Assembly (NCBI GenBank): GCA_002501605.1
Contig: DANW01000012.1
Location: 23,067-64,275 of the forward strand
Length of the DNA stretch: 41,209 nucleotides
Source: Euryarchaeota archaeon UBA28
Lineage (GTDB): Archaea; Thermoplasmatota; Poseidoniia; Poseidoniales; Thalassarchaeaceae
Direction of reading: 5' to 3'
Shown here: one piece after another, positions 8,027 to 14,185 of the stretch
Numbering within the stretch: position 1 is the stretch's first letter
Layout: the number at the start of each line of letters is the position of its first letter
Made by a program: the position numbers and the translations under genes
The notes under the pieces: model-generated
Seen by the model: only the letters and a program-made list of their open reading frames with translations
Database searches by the model: none
Told to the model about the DNA's origin: nothing

Positions 8027-9523
8027 CTAAGCAGTTTGTTTGGCCGAGTCGCTCCTCATCTCCTCTATTCGTTTTAGGTATTCCTCGTTTATTCCACCCG
8101 TGACATATACCCCATCGAAGCATGAACAGTCGAAAGTCACTAGATCTGAACCTGAATCTCCTTTGCATGCCTCAATTAAATCGTCCAATTCCTGATAGAT
8201 CATCCAGTCTGCTCCAATAACCTCGGAGATTTGCTCAATGGTCCTTCCATGTGCGACGTACTCTGACTTTGCAGGCATATCGATACCGTACACATTTGGA
8301 TGAATGATAGGCGGGGAGCATGAAGCGAAATACACCTTTTTTGCTCCAGCTTCCCTGGCCATTGAGACTATTCTTCTTGAGGTATTGCCCCTGACAATAC
8401 TGTCGTCCACTATCAGTACCACCTTGTCTTGGAATTCCTCTCGGATTGTGTTTAGTTTCTTCCTCACTGAGTCTTTTCGAACTGTCTGCCCGGGCATGAT
8501 GAATGTCCTCCCGATATATCTATTCTTGACAAATCCTTCCCTGTAGGGGACGTCTAAAACCCTAGCAAGCTCTAAGGCGGCGATTCTGCCACTGTCTGGT
8601 ACAGCGATAACTGACTCTATCCCATGATTTGGGAGCTTTTCGGATATTCGTTTGGCCAAAGATGCACCCATTCTAATCCTCGAGGAATGGACAGAGATTC
8701 CATCAATAACTGAGTCTGGCCTAGCAAAATATACATGCTCGAAAATACATGGGCTATGCGACACTTCATTGGAGCATTGTTTTGAAGATATGGTGCCGTC
8801 CATTCTCGCAATTACGGCTTCGCCTGGTGAGACGTCTCCTTCGTGGTTGAAACCTAGTGTATTACATGCAACACTCTCTGAGGAAAATAACCTCTCTGTG
8901 AAGCCATTAACAACACGGCTTCCCATCGAAAGAGGGCGGATACCATGGGAGTCCCTAAATGCGATAATGCCCCATCCTGTAATCATTGCAACTACGCTGT
9001 AGCTTCCTTCCGCCCTAAGGTGTAGTCTTTCAATAGCCCTGAAAATGTCTTCTTCTGTGAGCGAATCGAGTCCTCCCGGCCTTCCATTAAGCGACCTTTG
9101 GATCTCTGCAGCAAAGAGATTCAATAGAGCCTCAGAATCAGAACTGGTATTTATCCTCCTGTGATCATACTCCAAAAGACCGGAAATGATGTCAGAGGTA
9201 TTGTTCAGGTTGCCATTGTGTGCTAGGCTAACTCCAAAGGGAGTATTCGTGTAGAATGGCTGTGCCTCTGCAACTGAGCTTGAGCCTGCAGTGGGATACC
9301 TAACATGCCCTATTCCCATTGAGCCTCTGAGAGAATTCGAGTGCTTTGACCTGAAGACGTCACGTACCAGTCCGTTGGCCCTTCTGTGTGAGATATTTTC
9401 GTGATCGCTTGTAACAATGCCCGCCGCATCCTGCCCTCTATGTTGAAGCACCAACAATCCATCATACAGAGATTGAGCCACTTGAGAATCGGGATGAGAC
9501 AAAATTCCGATGATCCCGCACAT
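8027..9523 (-). CDS. purF: Amidophosphoribosyltransferase
   Basis: First committed enzyme of purine synthesis: glutamine plus PRPP gives phosphoribosylamine. The class II glutaminase domain starts with Met-Cys-Gly-Ile, so Cys2 becomes the N-terminal nucleophile after Met removal and no propeptide is present. LQHRGQDAAGI, GIGHVRYPTAG and SLAHNGNL complete the glutaminase site. The phosphoribosyltransferase domain carries the PRPP loop VLIVDDSIVRGNT (369-381). A C-terminal DCSCFDG recalls the Fe-S cysteine region of Bacillus PurF, but I cannot say a cluster is present. The 498-residue length is normal. The gene follows rpl37e on the same strand, an arrangement known in other archaea. Confidence 0.95.
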   Translation of the reverse strand: MCGIIGILSHPDSQVAQSLYDGLLVLQHRGQDAAGIVTSDHENISHRRANGLVRDVFRSKHSNSLRGSMGIGHVRYPTAGSSSVAEAQPFYTNTPFGVSLAHNGNLNNTSDIISGLLEYDHRRINTSSDSEALLNLFAAEIQRSLNGRPGGLDSLTEEDIFRAIERLHLRAEGSYSVVAMITGWGIIAFRDSHGIRPLSMGSRVVNGFTERLFSSESVACNTLGFNHEGDVSPGEAVIARMDGTISSKQCSNEVSHSPCIFEHVYFARPDSVIDGISVHSSRIRMGASLAKRISEKLPNHGIESVIAVPDSGRIAALELARVLDVPYREGFVKNRYIGRTFIMPGQTVRKDSVRKKLNTIREEFQDKVVLIVDDSIVRGNTSRRIVSMAREAGAKKVYFASCSPPIIHPNVYGIDMPAKSEYVAHGRTIEQISEVIGADWMIYQELDDLIEACKGDSGSDLVTFDCSCFDGVYVTGGINEEYLKRIEEMRSDSAKQTA

Positions 9524-9573
9524 CGGCTACCGTACCCCGCTCAAGGGCGAGGGACTTAGCCCTTTCGTGAATA

Positions 9574-9756
9574 TTACTTACTTCCCATGGAGCGGTTTCT
9601 TTTGCTCCACCTGTACTTCCTGAGCTTGGCGGTCTGACCATATCCACAACTGGAACAAACACCCTTTGTCTTGTGAAAAGAGTGCCTACCACACCTTCTG
9701 CACCTTATGTGAGTGGACTTCTGCCTTTTTCCCATACTTGGAGTACCCTTGGACAC
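9574..9756 (-). CDS. rpl37e: 50S ribosomal protein L37e
   Basis: Small zinc-ribbon protein of the large ribosomal subunit. It begins SKGTPSMGKRQKSTHIRCRR and has two zinc-binding pairs, CRRC and CSSC, followed by a basic tail, as in archaeal and eukaryotic L37e. The frame extends to a GTG at 9765, but family N-termini start at the Ser-Lys-Gly, so the GTG at 9756 is chosen; it has an AGGTGGT Shine-Dalgarno four bases upstream that overlaps the rejected GTG. The 60-residue length is normal. It precedes purF by about 50 bases and is probably cotranscribed with it. Confidence 0.93.
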   Translation of the reverse strand: MSKGTPSMGKRQKSTHIRCRRCGRHSFHKTKGVCSSCGYGQTAKLRKYRWSKRNRSMGSK

Positions 9757-9835
9757 ACAAACCACCTATTGGACGACCCCGCGACCGGAGTGGGTGTTAT
9801 CAGCGTTCCCCTCTGCCAGTCGAGATTCTCTTGGG

Positions 9836-10147
9836 CTAGAGTGGTTCTTCTATCCTGTTTTGTAATGATACTTTAAGCAGTATTATTGCAATGGAGACAT
9901 AAATGATAGGGAGAATATTCAGCAAGGAAGAAATCGATTCTGAGACAGAGCTCCTAACTATCTCAAGGTAACTTAACCCATCATTTATCAGCGAGAGAGC
10001 AAGCACAGCCAGAGACATAGTAGCCAGAGAAGATAGGGCGAGAGGGACAGGTCTGTGATAGGGATGATATGCGGAAATTAGATGGATTAGTATGGCCATC
10101 GATGCGAGGATTATCGATCCAAAAAACACTGATATAATCCCGCTCAT
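9836..10147 (-). CDS. Small multi-pass membrane protein, unknown
   Basis: A 103-residue hydrophobic protein with about three predicted membrane helices: residues ~4-26 (ISVFFGSIILASMAILIHLI), ~35-57 and ~76-95 (ILPIIYVSIAIILLKV). I recognise no family. It overlaps the stop of the upstream 180-residue membrane protein by four bases (10144-10147), implying translational coupling and perhaps a complex of the two. It is unusual in having no charged catalytic motif at all; a structural or small-subunit role is possible but not shown. Confidence 0.65.
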   Translation of the reverse strand: MSGIISVFFGSIILASMAILIHLISAYHPYHRPVPLALSSLATMSLAVLALSLINDGLSYLEIVRSSVSESISSLLNILPIIYVSIAIILLKVSLQNRIEEPL

Positions 10148-10686
10148 TCTTTAGCCTCCATATCTCCTACGTTCGATAGTAAAATATCGGAGATGTGCTT
10201 AATCTCATCGCTTTCCAGAGGTTTTGTAACTGAATCCTCCGAGCTAGTTGACTCTGCTATTCTGATGGAGTAAAGGTAAATTGTCATAGTTAACGTCACT
10301 CCTAATGCGGATGAAACCGTCTTGCCAATCATATCAATATCTGGCCCCCAGGAAATGAACATTGCCCGCAAAGAGTAGAGCGTCAAAGACCAGCCAATGA
10401 GGAGCTTGAAGATATTTGACTCATTGTAAATCGGTGCCCCTGATGCAACTACGTACAGCCCGATTGCTCCCGGGATGGCCCATGAAAGTGTGAGCCTCAG
10501 TGACTCGGATGCGGCATCTTCGGAACTCATTAATCCTTCAGTGGGCAAGAAGGCCAATACCAAACCAGCAAAGAAGACTAGGAAACCGAATCTCGATCTG
10601 TCGAAAGCTGGCCCCATCCTGGCCATAGAATAGCCAGAGATTAGGAGAAATAAGACAATCCACCACTGGAGCCACATCTCAGTCAC
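10144..10686 (-). CDS. Membrane protein with about four to five helices, unknown
   Basis: A 180-residue integral membrane protein without a family I can name. Hydrophobic stretches lie at ~5-22, ~33-48, ~67-83, ~95-112 and ~120-142, followed by an acidic cytoplasmic-looking tail of ~35 residues (SSEDSVTKPLESDEIKHI). The frame begins at a GTG at 10686; an ATG three codons later (10677) is an equally good start. It is the first gene of a two-gene unit with the 103-residue membrane protein and diverges from the rpl44e operon across a 143-base promoter region. No transport or enzyme signature is visible. Confidence 0.65.
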   Translation of the reverse strand: MTEMWLQWWIVLFLLISGYSMARMGPAFDRSRFGFLVFFAGLVLAFLPTEGLMSSEDAASESLRLTLSWAIPGAIGLYVVASGAPIYNESNIFKLLIGWSLTLYSLRAMFISWGPDIDMIGKTVSSALGVTLTMTIYLYSIRIAESTSSEDSVTKPLESDEIKHISDILLSNVGDMEAKE

Positions 10687-10773
10687 AGACCTCGGAGGGC
10701 CAAGGGATTATTGTTGATTTTGCAATAAATTGGTCTGGCTCATTAATTCGCAACGGGGATTTCTCTCGATAGA

Positions 10774-10783
10774 CTTCATAAAC
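10774..10783 (+). promoter_or_regulatory. Candidate TATA box of the rpl44e operon
   Basis: CTTCATAAAC lies about 50 bases before the rpl44e ATG in the 143-base divergent gap (10687-10829). An archaeal start site ~25 bases downstream would leave a ~20-base leader carrying the GAGGTG Shine-Dalgarno. Read by eye only. Confidence 0.35.
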
Positions 10784-10829
10784 AGGCCATCGGTCGCCGG
10801 CCTCGCTACTAAGCAACGAGGTGCAACTG

Positions 10830-11111
10830 ATGGTAAAGATGCCTAGGAAGGTAAAGAGATACAGTCCTGCTGCAGGCAAGCACACCGAGCACACTGTGGA
10901 GCGCGTCAAGAAGAGGCGCGCTAGCGAGTTGAAATGGGGTCAGAGAAGGTTCCGTAAGGTTACTTCCGGATACAGAGGTTTCCCAAGGCCAAAGCCATCA
11001 GGGGAGAAACCCACCAAGAGGGTTAATCTTGTGTACAGATGTAGCGAAACGGGGAAGGCACATTCCCCTCGAGGAAAGAGGGCTCGAAAGTTCGAGCTAG
11101 TCGATAAGTGA
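10830..11111 (+). CDS. rpl44e: 50S ribosomal protein L44e, zinc ligands mostly lost
   Basis: Large-subunit ribosomal protein near the E site (eukaryotic L36A/L44 family). The core RRASELKWGQRRFRKVTSGY, the GFPRPKPSGEKPTKRVNLVYRC segment and the KFELVDK end are typical of archaeal L44e. The zinc ribbon is degenerate: where the family has CPxC the sequence reads SPAA, and the second CxxC reads CSET, leaving one cysteine of four. The frame opens at a GTG at 10821, but the ATG at 10830 follows a GAGGTG Shine-Dalgarno and is preferred (93 residues). It is first in the operon rpl44e-rps27e-aIF2alpha-nop10-PAC2. Confidence 0.9.
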   Translation: MVKMPRKVKRYSPAAGKHTEHTVERVKKRRASELKWGQRRFRKVTSGYRGFPRPKPSGEKPTKRVNLVYRCSETGKAHSPRGKRARKFELVDK

Positions 11112-11119
11112 GGATTAGA

Positions 11120-11290
11120 ATGTCTGGTAAGTTTCTGAGAGTAAGTTGTCGAGACTGTGGGGCAGAATCGATTGTTTTTAATCGTGCCTCGACTGAGATT
11201 ATATGCTCGGTTTGCGGTTCTATTCTAGCCATCCCAAAAGGCGGGAAGGCTGAACTCACTGGAAGTACCATAGTTGATGTCCTCGAGTGA
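11120..11290 (+). CDS. rps27e: 30S ribosomal protein S27e
   Basis: Small-subunit zinc-ribbon protein. It starts SGKFLRVSCRDCG and has an intact four-cysteine ribbon, CRDC and CSVC, in contrast to the L44e encoded just before it. The ATG at 11120 matches family N-termini and has GAGG six bases upstream; a GTG at 11108, overlapping the rpl44e stop, is rejected. The product has 56 residues, normal for archaea. It lies eight bases after rpl44e in the conserved archaeal translation operon. Confidence 0.93.
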   Translation: MSGKFLRVSCRDCGAESIVFNRASTEIICSVCGSILAIPKGGKAELTGSTIVDVLE

Positions 11291-11302
11291 AGGGGGCATT
11301 AG

Positions 11303-12091
11303 ATGAGCGATAATGAAGAAGAATGGCCAGAAGAGGGCGATCTTCTAATCTGTACCGTCAAAGACATCAAGCAGAATGGTGCCTACCTTAGCTTGGATGG
11401 ATACGATGGAAGAGAGGGATTCGTGTTCGTGGGGGAAATAGCGGCAGGATGGGTAAGAAACATCAGGGCTCATGTGAGAGAGGGGCAGAGAGTTGTAGCT
11501 AAAGTAATACAAGTCAAGAAAGATAGGAAAAGAGTCGAGCTTTCTCTAAAAAGCGTCTCTGAAGAGCGCAGGCGAGATACTGTACAGGCTTGGAAGAACG
11601 AAGAACGAGCGAATCAGATCATGAGGGTCGCCGCTGAGAGAGTCGGCTGGGATGATACCAAGAGTGCCGAAATATCCAATGCGATGACAGAGTCATTCGG
11701 AACTCTGTACGGGGCTTTGGAAGAGTGCGCGATAAGCGATACCGCGCTAATTGACGCCGGATTTGAGGGAGATTGGACAGGAGTAGTAACATCTCTGGCA
11801 ATGGAGAACATAATACCGCCATTCGTTGAAATCAGAGGAGTTTTCGATATTCAAGTATGGGGGGAAGAAGGCGTCTACGCAATAAGGGACGCATTGCTCG
11901 AAGCGGAGGCTTGTGCCGGCGGGCTGGAAGAAGTAACGCTAACTTGCCATTATGACGGTGCTCCGAGTTATCGGGTGGACATCAGGGCTCCTGACTATCA
12001 GGTGGCTGAGTCCTTGTGGGAGTCTGCAGTCGAGGCAGTAAAGAAAAGTATGTCCACGGTGAATGGCTCACTATCAATAGACCGCTCTTGA
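11303..12091 (+). CDS. eif2a: Translation initiation factor aIF2 subunit alpha
   Basis: Alpha subunit of the heterotrimeric factor that brings initiator Met-tRNA to the small subunit. Domain 1 is an S1/OB fold (about 10-84) with GDLLICTVKDIKQNGAYLSL and KKDRKRVELSLKSVS. Domain 2 is helical (~90-175). Domain 3 is the alpha/beta domain that binds aIF2-gamma (~175-262, with FDIQVWGEEGVYAIRDAL). The usual 'LSEI/SRR' loop region reads GFVFVGEIAAGWVRNIRAHV, so the phosphorylated serine of eukaryotic eIF2-alpha is not obvious. The 262-residue length is normal. It lies 12 bases after rps27e. Confidence 0.93.
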   Translation: MSDNEEEWPEEGDLLICTVKDIKQNGAYLSLDGYDGREGFVFVGEIAAGWVRNIRAHVREGQRVVAKVIQVKKDRKRVELSLKSVSEERRRDTVQAWKNEERANQIMRVAAERVGWDDTKSAEISNAMTESFGTLYGALEECAISDTALIDAGFEGDWTGVVTSLAMENIIPPFVEIRGVFDIQVWGEEGVYAIRDALLEAEACAGGLEEVTLTCHYDGAPSYRVDIRAPDYQVAESLWESAVEAVKKSMSTVNGSLSIDRS

Positions 12092-12150
12092 AGGCGCGAA
12101 CCTTACGGATGGTTCATTGACTAGTAGGCTCCGCTAGCTCCTTGATAGAC

Positions 12151-12363
12151 ATGGTGAGAAGCAAACTACAGTATTGCAAGACCTGTGATTTGTACGGCCT
12201 CGGCCCTGATTGCGATGTTTGTGGAAAAGTGATGGTTTCATCTGCCCCACTGAAGTATTCTCCTGAAGACCCTCAGGGAAAAAGAAGGAGAGAGAGGGAG
12301 AATGCTGGGAGTGACGAATGGGTGGAGTCGCTTCCTTCACCAAATGAGGAGGTGGAGAGATGA
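12151..12363 (+). CDS. nop10: H/ACA ribonucleoprotein subunit Nop10
   Basis: Small core protein of the H/ACA guide-RNA particle that pseudouridylates rRNA. The N-terminal zinc ribbon YCKTCDLYGLGPDCDVCG has all four cysteines, and the following linker APLKYSPEDPQGKRRRERE contains the diagnostic RFSPEDPYG-like segment that contacts Cbf5. The ~15 extra acidic residues at the C-terminus go beyond most archaeal forms (70 residues versus ~55-60). The ATG at 12151 is chosen over a TTG at 12142. Its stop overlaps the PAC2 start as ATGA, indicating coupled translation. Confidence 0.92.
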   Translation: MVRSKLQYCKTCDLYGLGPDCDVCGKVMVSSAPLKYSPEDPQGKRRRERENAGSDEWVESLPSPNEEVER

Positions 12364-13124
12364 ATAGGAGTAGGATCCATTGGCTCGTTGGGGAAGGACT
12401 CCCTGAACATTCAGCGGTCCTAGAAGCCGTCCCTGGGGTTGGTAATGTAGGGAAAATACTAGTTGATTCCTTAGTTGAAAAACATCCCTCAAGAACTCTC
12501 GGTTGGATATTAAATCATGATTTCCCGCCACACTCCACATTCGACTCTGGTGGCCTCATGAGGCCCCCTAGAATGGAGATAAAATCGGTGATTCTACCGG
12601 ATGGGCAAACTGTGATAGTAATTGGGGGAGAGATGCAGCCGATGACATCTGCAGGACAGAATGAAGTCGCGGAAGAGATTCTTACAATTTGTTCGGAATC
12701 ATCGACACCTATGCTACTTGTATTAGCGGGACTGGCCGCAGGAGCGGAAGACAAGGGGATACATGTCATCTGTGCTGACGAAGATGTAAGGAGGGGGCTG
12801 GAGGCCAATGATATTCCCGTTAGTAAAGAAAGGCCGGAGGCCGGAATGATAGGGGTAGCCGGACTGATTGTTTCAATGTCCCCGCTCTTCGGAGTAAACA
12901 CATTTGCATTGGTGGCAGAAACCGTTGGCTCCACCACGGATGTTTTGGCTGCGAGCAGATTAGCAAATTGGATTGAAAATGGTTTGGATTTGCCACTTGA
13001 CTTGGACATAGACTCCACAGAAGAAATAGCGAGGAAACTGATGGAGGGATATGAGGGCTCTATTTCTCTTGAGGGGGTAATGGGATTAGAAGAGGGGCCT
13101 CAGACAAGCGATTTCTACGTCTAG
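12360..13124 (+). CDS. PAC2 family proteasome-assembly-chaperone-like protein
   Basis: Member of the archaeal PAC2/COG2047 family, related to eukaryotic proteasome assembly chaperones. Supporting segments are the N-terminal GVGNVGKILVDSLVEK, SVILPDGQTVIVIGGEMQP, LAGLAAGA, and the EAGMIGVAGLIVSMSPLFGV block typical of the family; 254 residues is normal. A strong purine-rich Shine-Dalgarno (GGAGGTG) precedes the ATG, and the start overlaps the nop10 stop by four bases. Its place at the end of the aIF2alpha-nop10 operon is conserved in archaea. The chaperone role is inferred from the family and has not been shown for most archaeal members. Confidence 0.87.
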   Translation: MNRSRIHWLVGEGLPEHSAVLEAVPGVGNVGKILVDSLVEKHPSRTLGWILNHDFPPHSTFDSGGLMRPPRMEIKSVILPDGQTVIVIGGEMQPMTSAGQNEVAEEILTICSESSTPMLLVLAGLAAGAEDKGIHVICADEDVRRGLEANDIPVSKERPEAGMIGVAGLIVSMSPLFGVNTFALVAETVGSTTDVLAASRLANWIENGLDLPLDLDIDSTEEIARKLMEGYEGSISLEGVMGLEEGPQTSDFYV

Positions 13125-13133
13125 GTGATCATT

Positions 13134-13859
13134 ATGAGTTTGCTTCTAGGTAGTGGGGGAGTGGGTACAGAGGAAAGGCGATTGACATACAGGAAATTAA
13201 TGAGTGAAAACTTCTCAGGGTGTGAAAGAGTTGCATTCATTCCTTACGCATCCACTGACCATGACGCCTACACCAAAAGAATGCGGGATTTTGCAGGAGG
13301 AGAAATGGACCTGATTGGAATCCATCAATTCGACGATCCGGCATCGGAATTGGAATATTTTGATGGGGTGTATGTTGGTGGGGGGAACACTTGGCTTCTT
13401 GTTAGAGAGTTGCATGAGCGTGGGCTAATAGATCCGATCAGGAAGTCAGTTATCGCTGAGGGAAAGCCATACGCAGGTGTGAGTGCAGGAGCCAATGTTG
13501 CTTGTCCAACAATGCAAACGACGAATGACATGCCAATCACTATGGTCCCATCTTTCGAGACCTTGGGACTAGTTCCATTCCAAATCAATCCTCATTACTA
13601 TCCAGGGGGAATATGGTTCAGAGAATCAGAAGAAGAGGACTTGTCAAAGCACTATGGGGAGTCCAGAGCCAGGAGAATCAGTGAGTTCCATGAGTTTAAT
13701 GAATACCCGGTTATAGGGCTTTACGAAGGTTCGTATCTAATGAGTGAGGATGATTGTTACAAACTAATTGGAAACAAGGCGACTCTGATCAGAAAGGGGC
13801 ATGATTTGATCACTGTAGAGGCAGGAACGGTTCTGACAGAGAAACTAACCCCCACTTGA
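13134..13859 (+). CDS. pepE: Peptidase E (alpha-aspartyl dipeptidase, family S51)
   Basis: Cytoplasmic serine dipeptidase that cleaves Asp-X dipeptides. The nucleophile is Ser117 in GVSAGANVACPT, followed by TTNDMPI, and His154 in QINPHY completes the site; GGGNTW and GLYEGSYL are also family segments. The sequence closely follows E. coli PepE through these regions. The start is the ATG at 13134, preceded by a near-perfect Shine-Dalgarno AGGTGATC (13123-13130) that overlaps the PAC2 stop; the GTG at 13125 lies inside that site and is rejected. The last 15 bases overlap the convergent ThiS-like gene. Confidence 0.93.
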   Translation: MSLLLGSGGVGTEERRLTYRKLMSENFSGCERVAFIPYASTDHDAYTKRMRDFAGGEMDLIGIHQFDDPASELEYFDGVYVGGGNTWLLVRELHERGLIDPIRKSVIAEGKPYAGVSAGANVACPTMQTTNDMPITMVPSFETLGLVPFQINPHYYPGGIWFRESEEEDLSKHYGESRARRISEFHEFNEYPVIGLYEGSYLMSEDDCYKLIGNKATLIRKGHDLITVEAGTVLTEKLTPT

Positions 13860-14045
13860 AACAGTGACCAGTTCAATACTTACATCGTCACTAATGATGG
13901 AAGTATGAGGTATGATTGTGTCCCCAATGACTGCAAGAACTGTAGAGTGGGCTATTCCGAGCTCATCAAGTACGGATCCCACGGAAATAGGCTCATACGA
14001 ATCGACAGAATATATCTCATCACCACTCCTTACCTCAATCTTCAT
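13845..14045 (-). CDS. ThiS/MoaD-like ubiquitin-fold protein (SAMP candidate)
   Basis: A 66-residue beta-grasp protein ending in Ser-Ser-Gly-Gly, the di-glycine tail that an E1-like enzyme adenylates. It begins MKIEVRSGDEIYSV and has SVGSVLDELGI and AVIGDTIIPHTSIISDDVSIELV, matching the ThiS/MoaD layout. It could be a sulfur carrier for thiazole, molybdopterin or tRNA thiolation, or a small archaeal modifier protein (SAMP). The frame runs on to an ATG at 14189, but that extension passes through the tRNA-Ser gene on the other strand, so the ATG at 14045 is the true start, helped by GGTAGGTG just upstream. No E1 gene is in the window. Its 3' end overlaps pepE. Confidence 0.8.
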   Translation of the reverse strand: MKIEVRSGDEIYSVDSYEPISVGSVLDELGIAHSTVLAVIGDTIIPHTSIISDDVSIELVTVSSGG

Positions 14046-14066
14046 ACACCTACCGAACCCAGTCAC

Positions 14067-14077
14067 CCTTATTTCTG
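14067..14077 (+). promoter_or_regulatory. Candidate box A of tRNA-Ser
   Basis: CCTTATTTCTG is centred about 28 bases before the tRNA-Ser 5' end, the usual spacing of an archaeal TATA element. The tRNA-Val gene has a near-identical CCTTATCTG at the same distance, which strengthens both calls. Confidence 0.45.
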
Positions 14078-14099
14078 ATTCGCTGGTGGCTAGGACGCT

Positions 14100-14185
14100 G
14101 CCGAGATCGCATAGCCCGGTATTGCGGTGGATTCGAAATCCACTGTCCATTGGACGCGGGGGTTCAAATCCCTCTCTCGGCGCCA
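14100..14185 (+). tRNA. tRNA-Ser(CGA), CCA encoded
   Basis: The sequence folds as a class II tRNA. The seven-base acceptor stem is perfect (GCCGAGA with TCTCGGC), the anticodon stem GTGGA/TCCAC encloses TTCGAAA with anticodon CGA at 14134-14136, the long variable arm GTCC-ATT-GGAC identifies serine, and the T arm has TTCAAAT. The discriminator is G at 14182 and CCA is genomically encoded at 14183-14185. No intron. It reads UCG codons. It lies between a divergent ThiS-like gene and the convergent nuclease gene, whose stop codon starts at the very next base. Confidence 0.95.
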
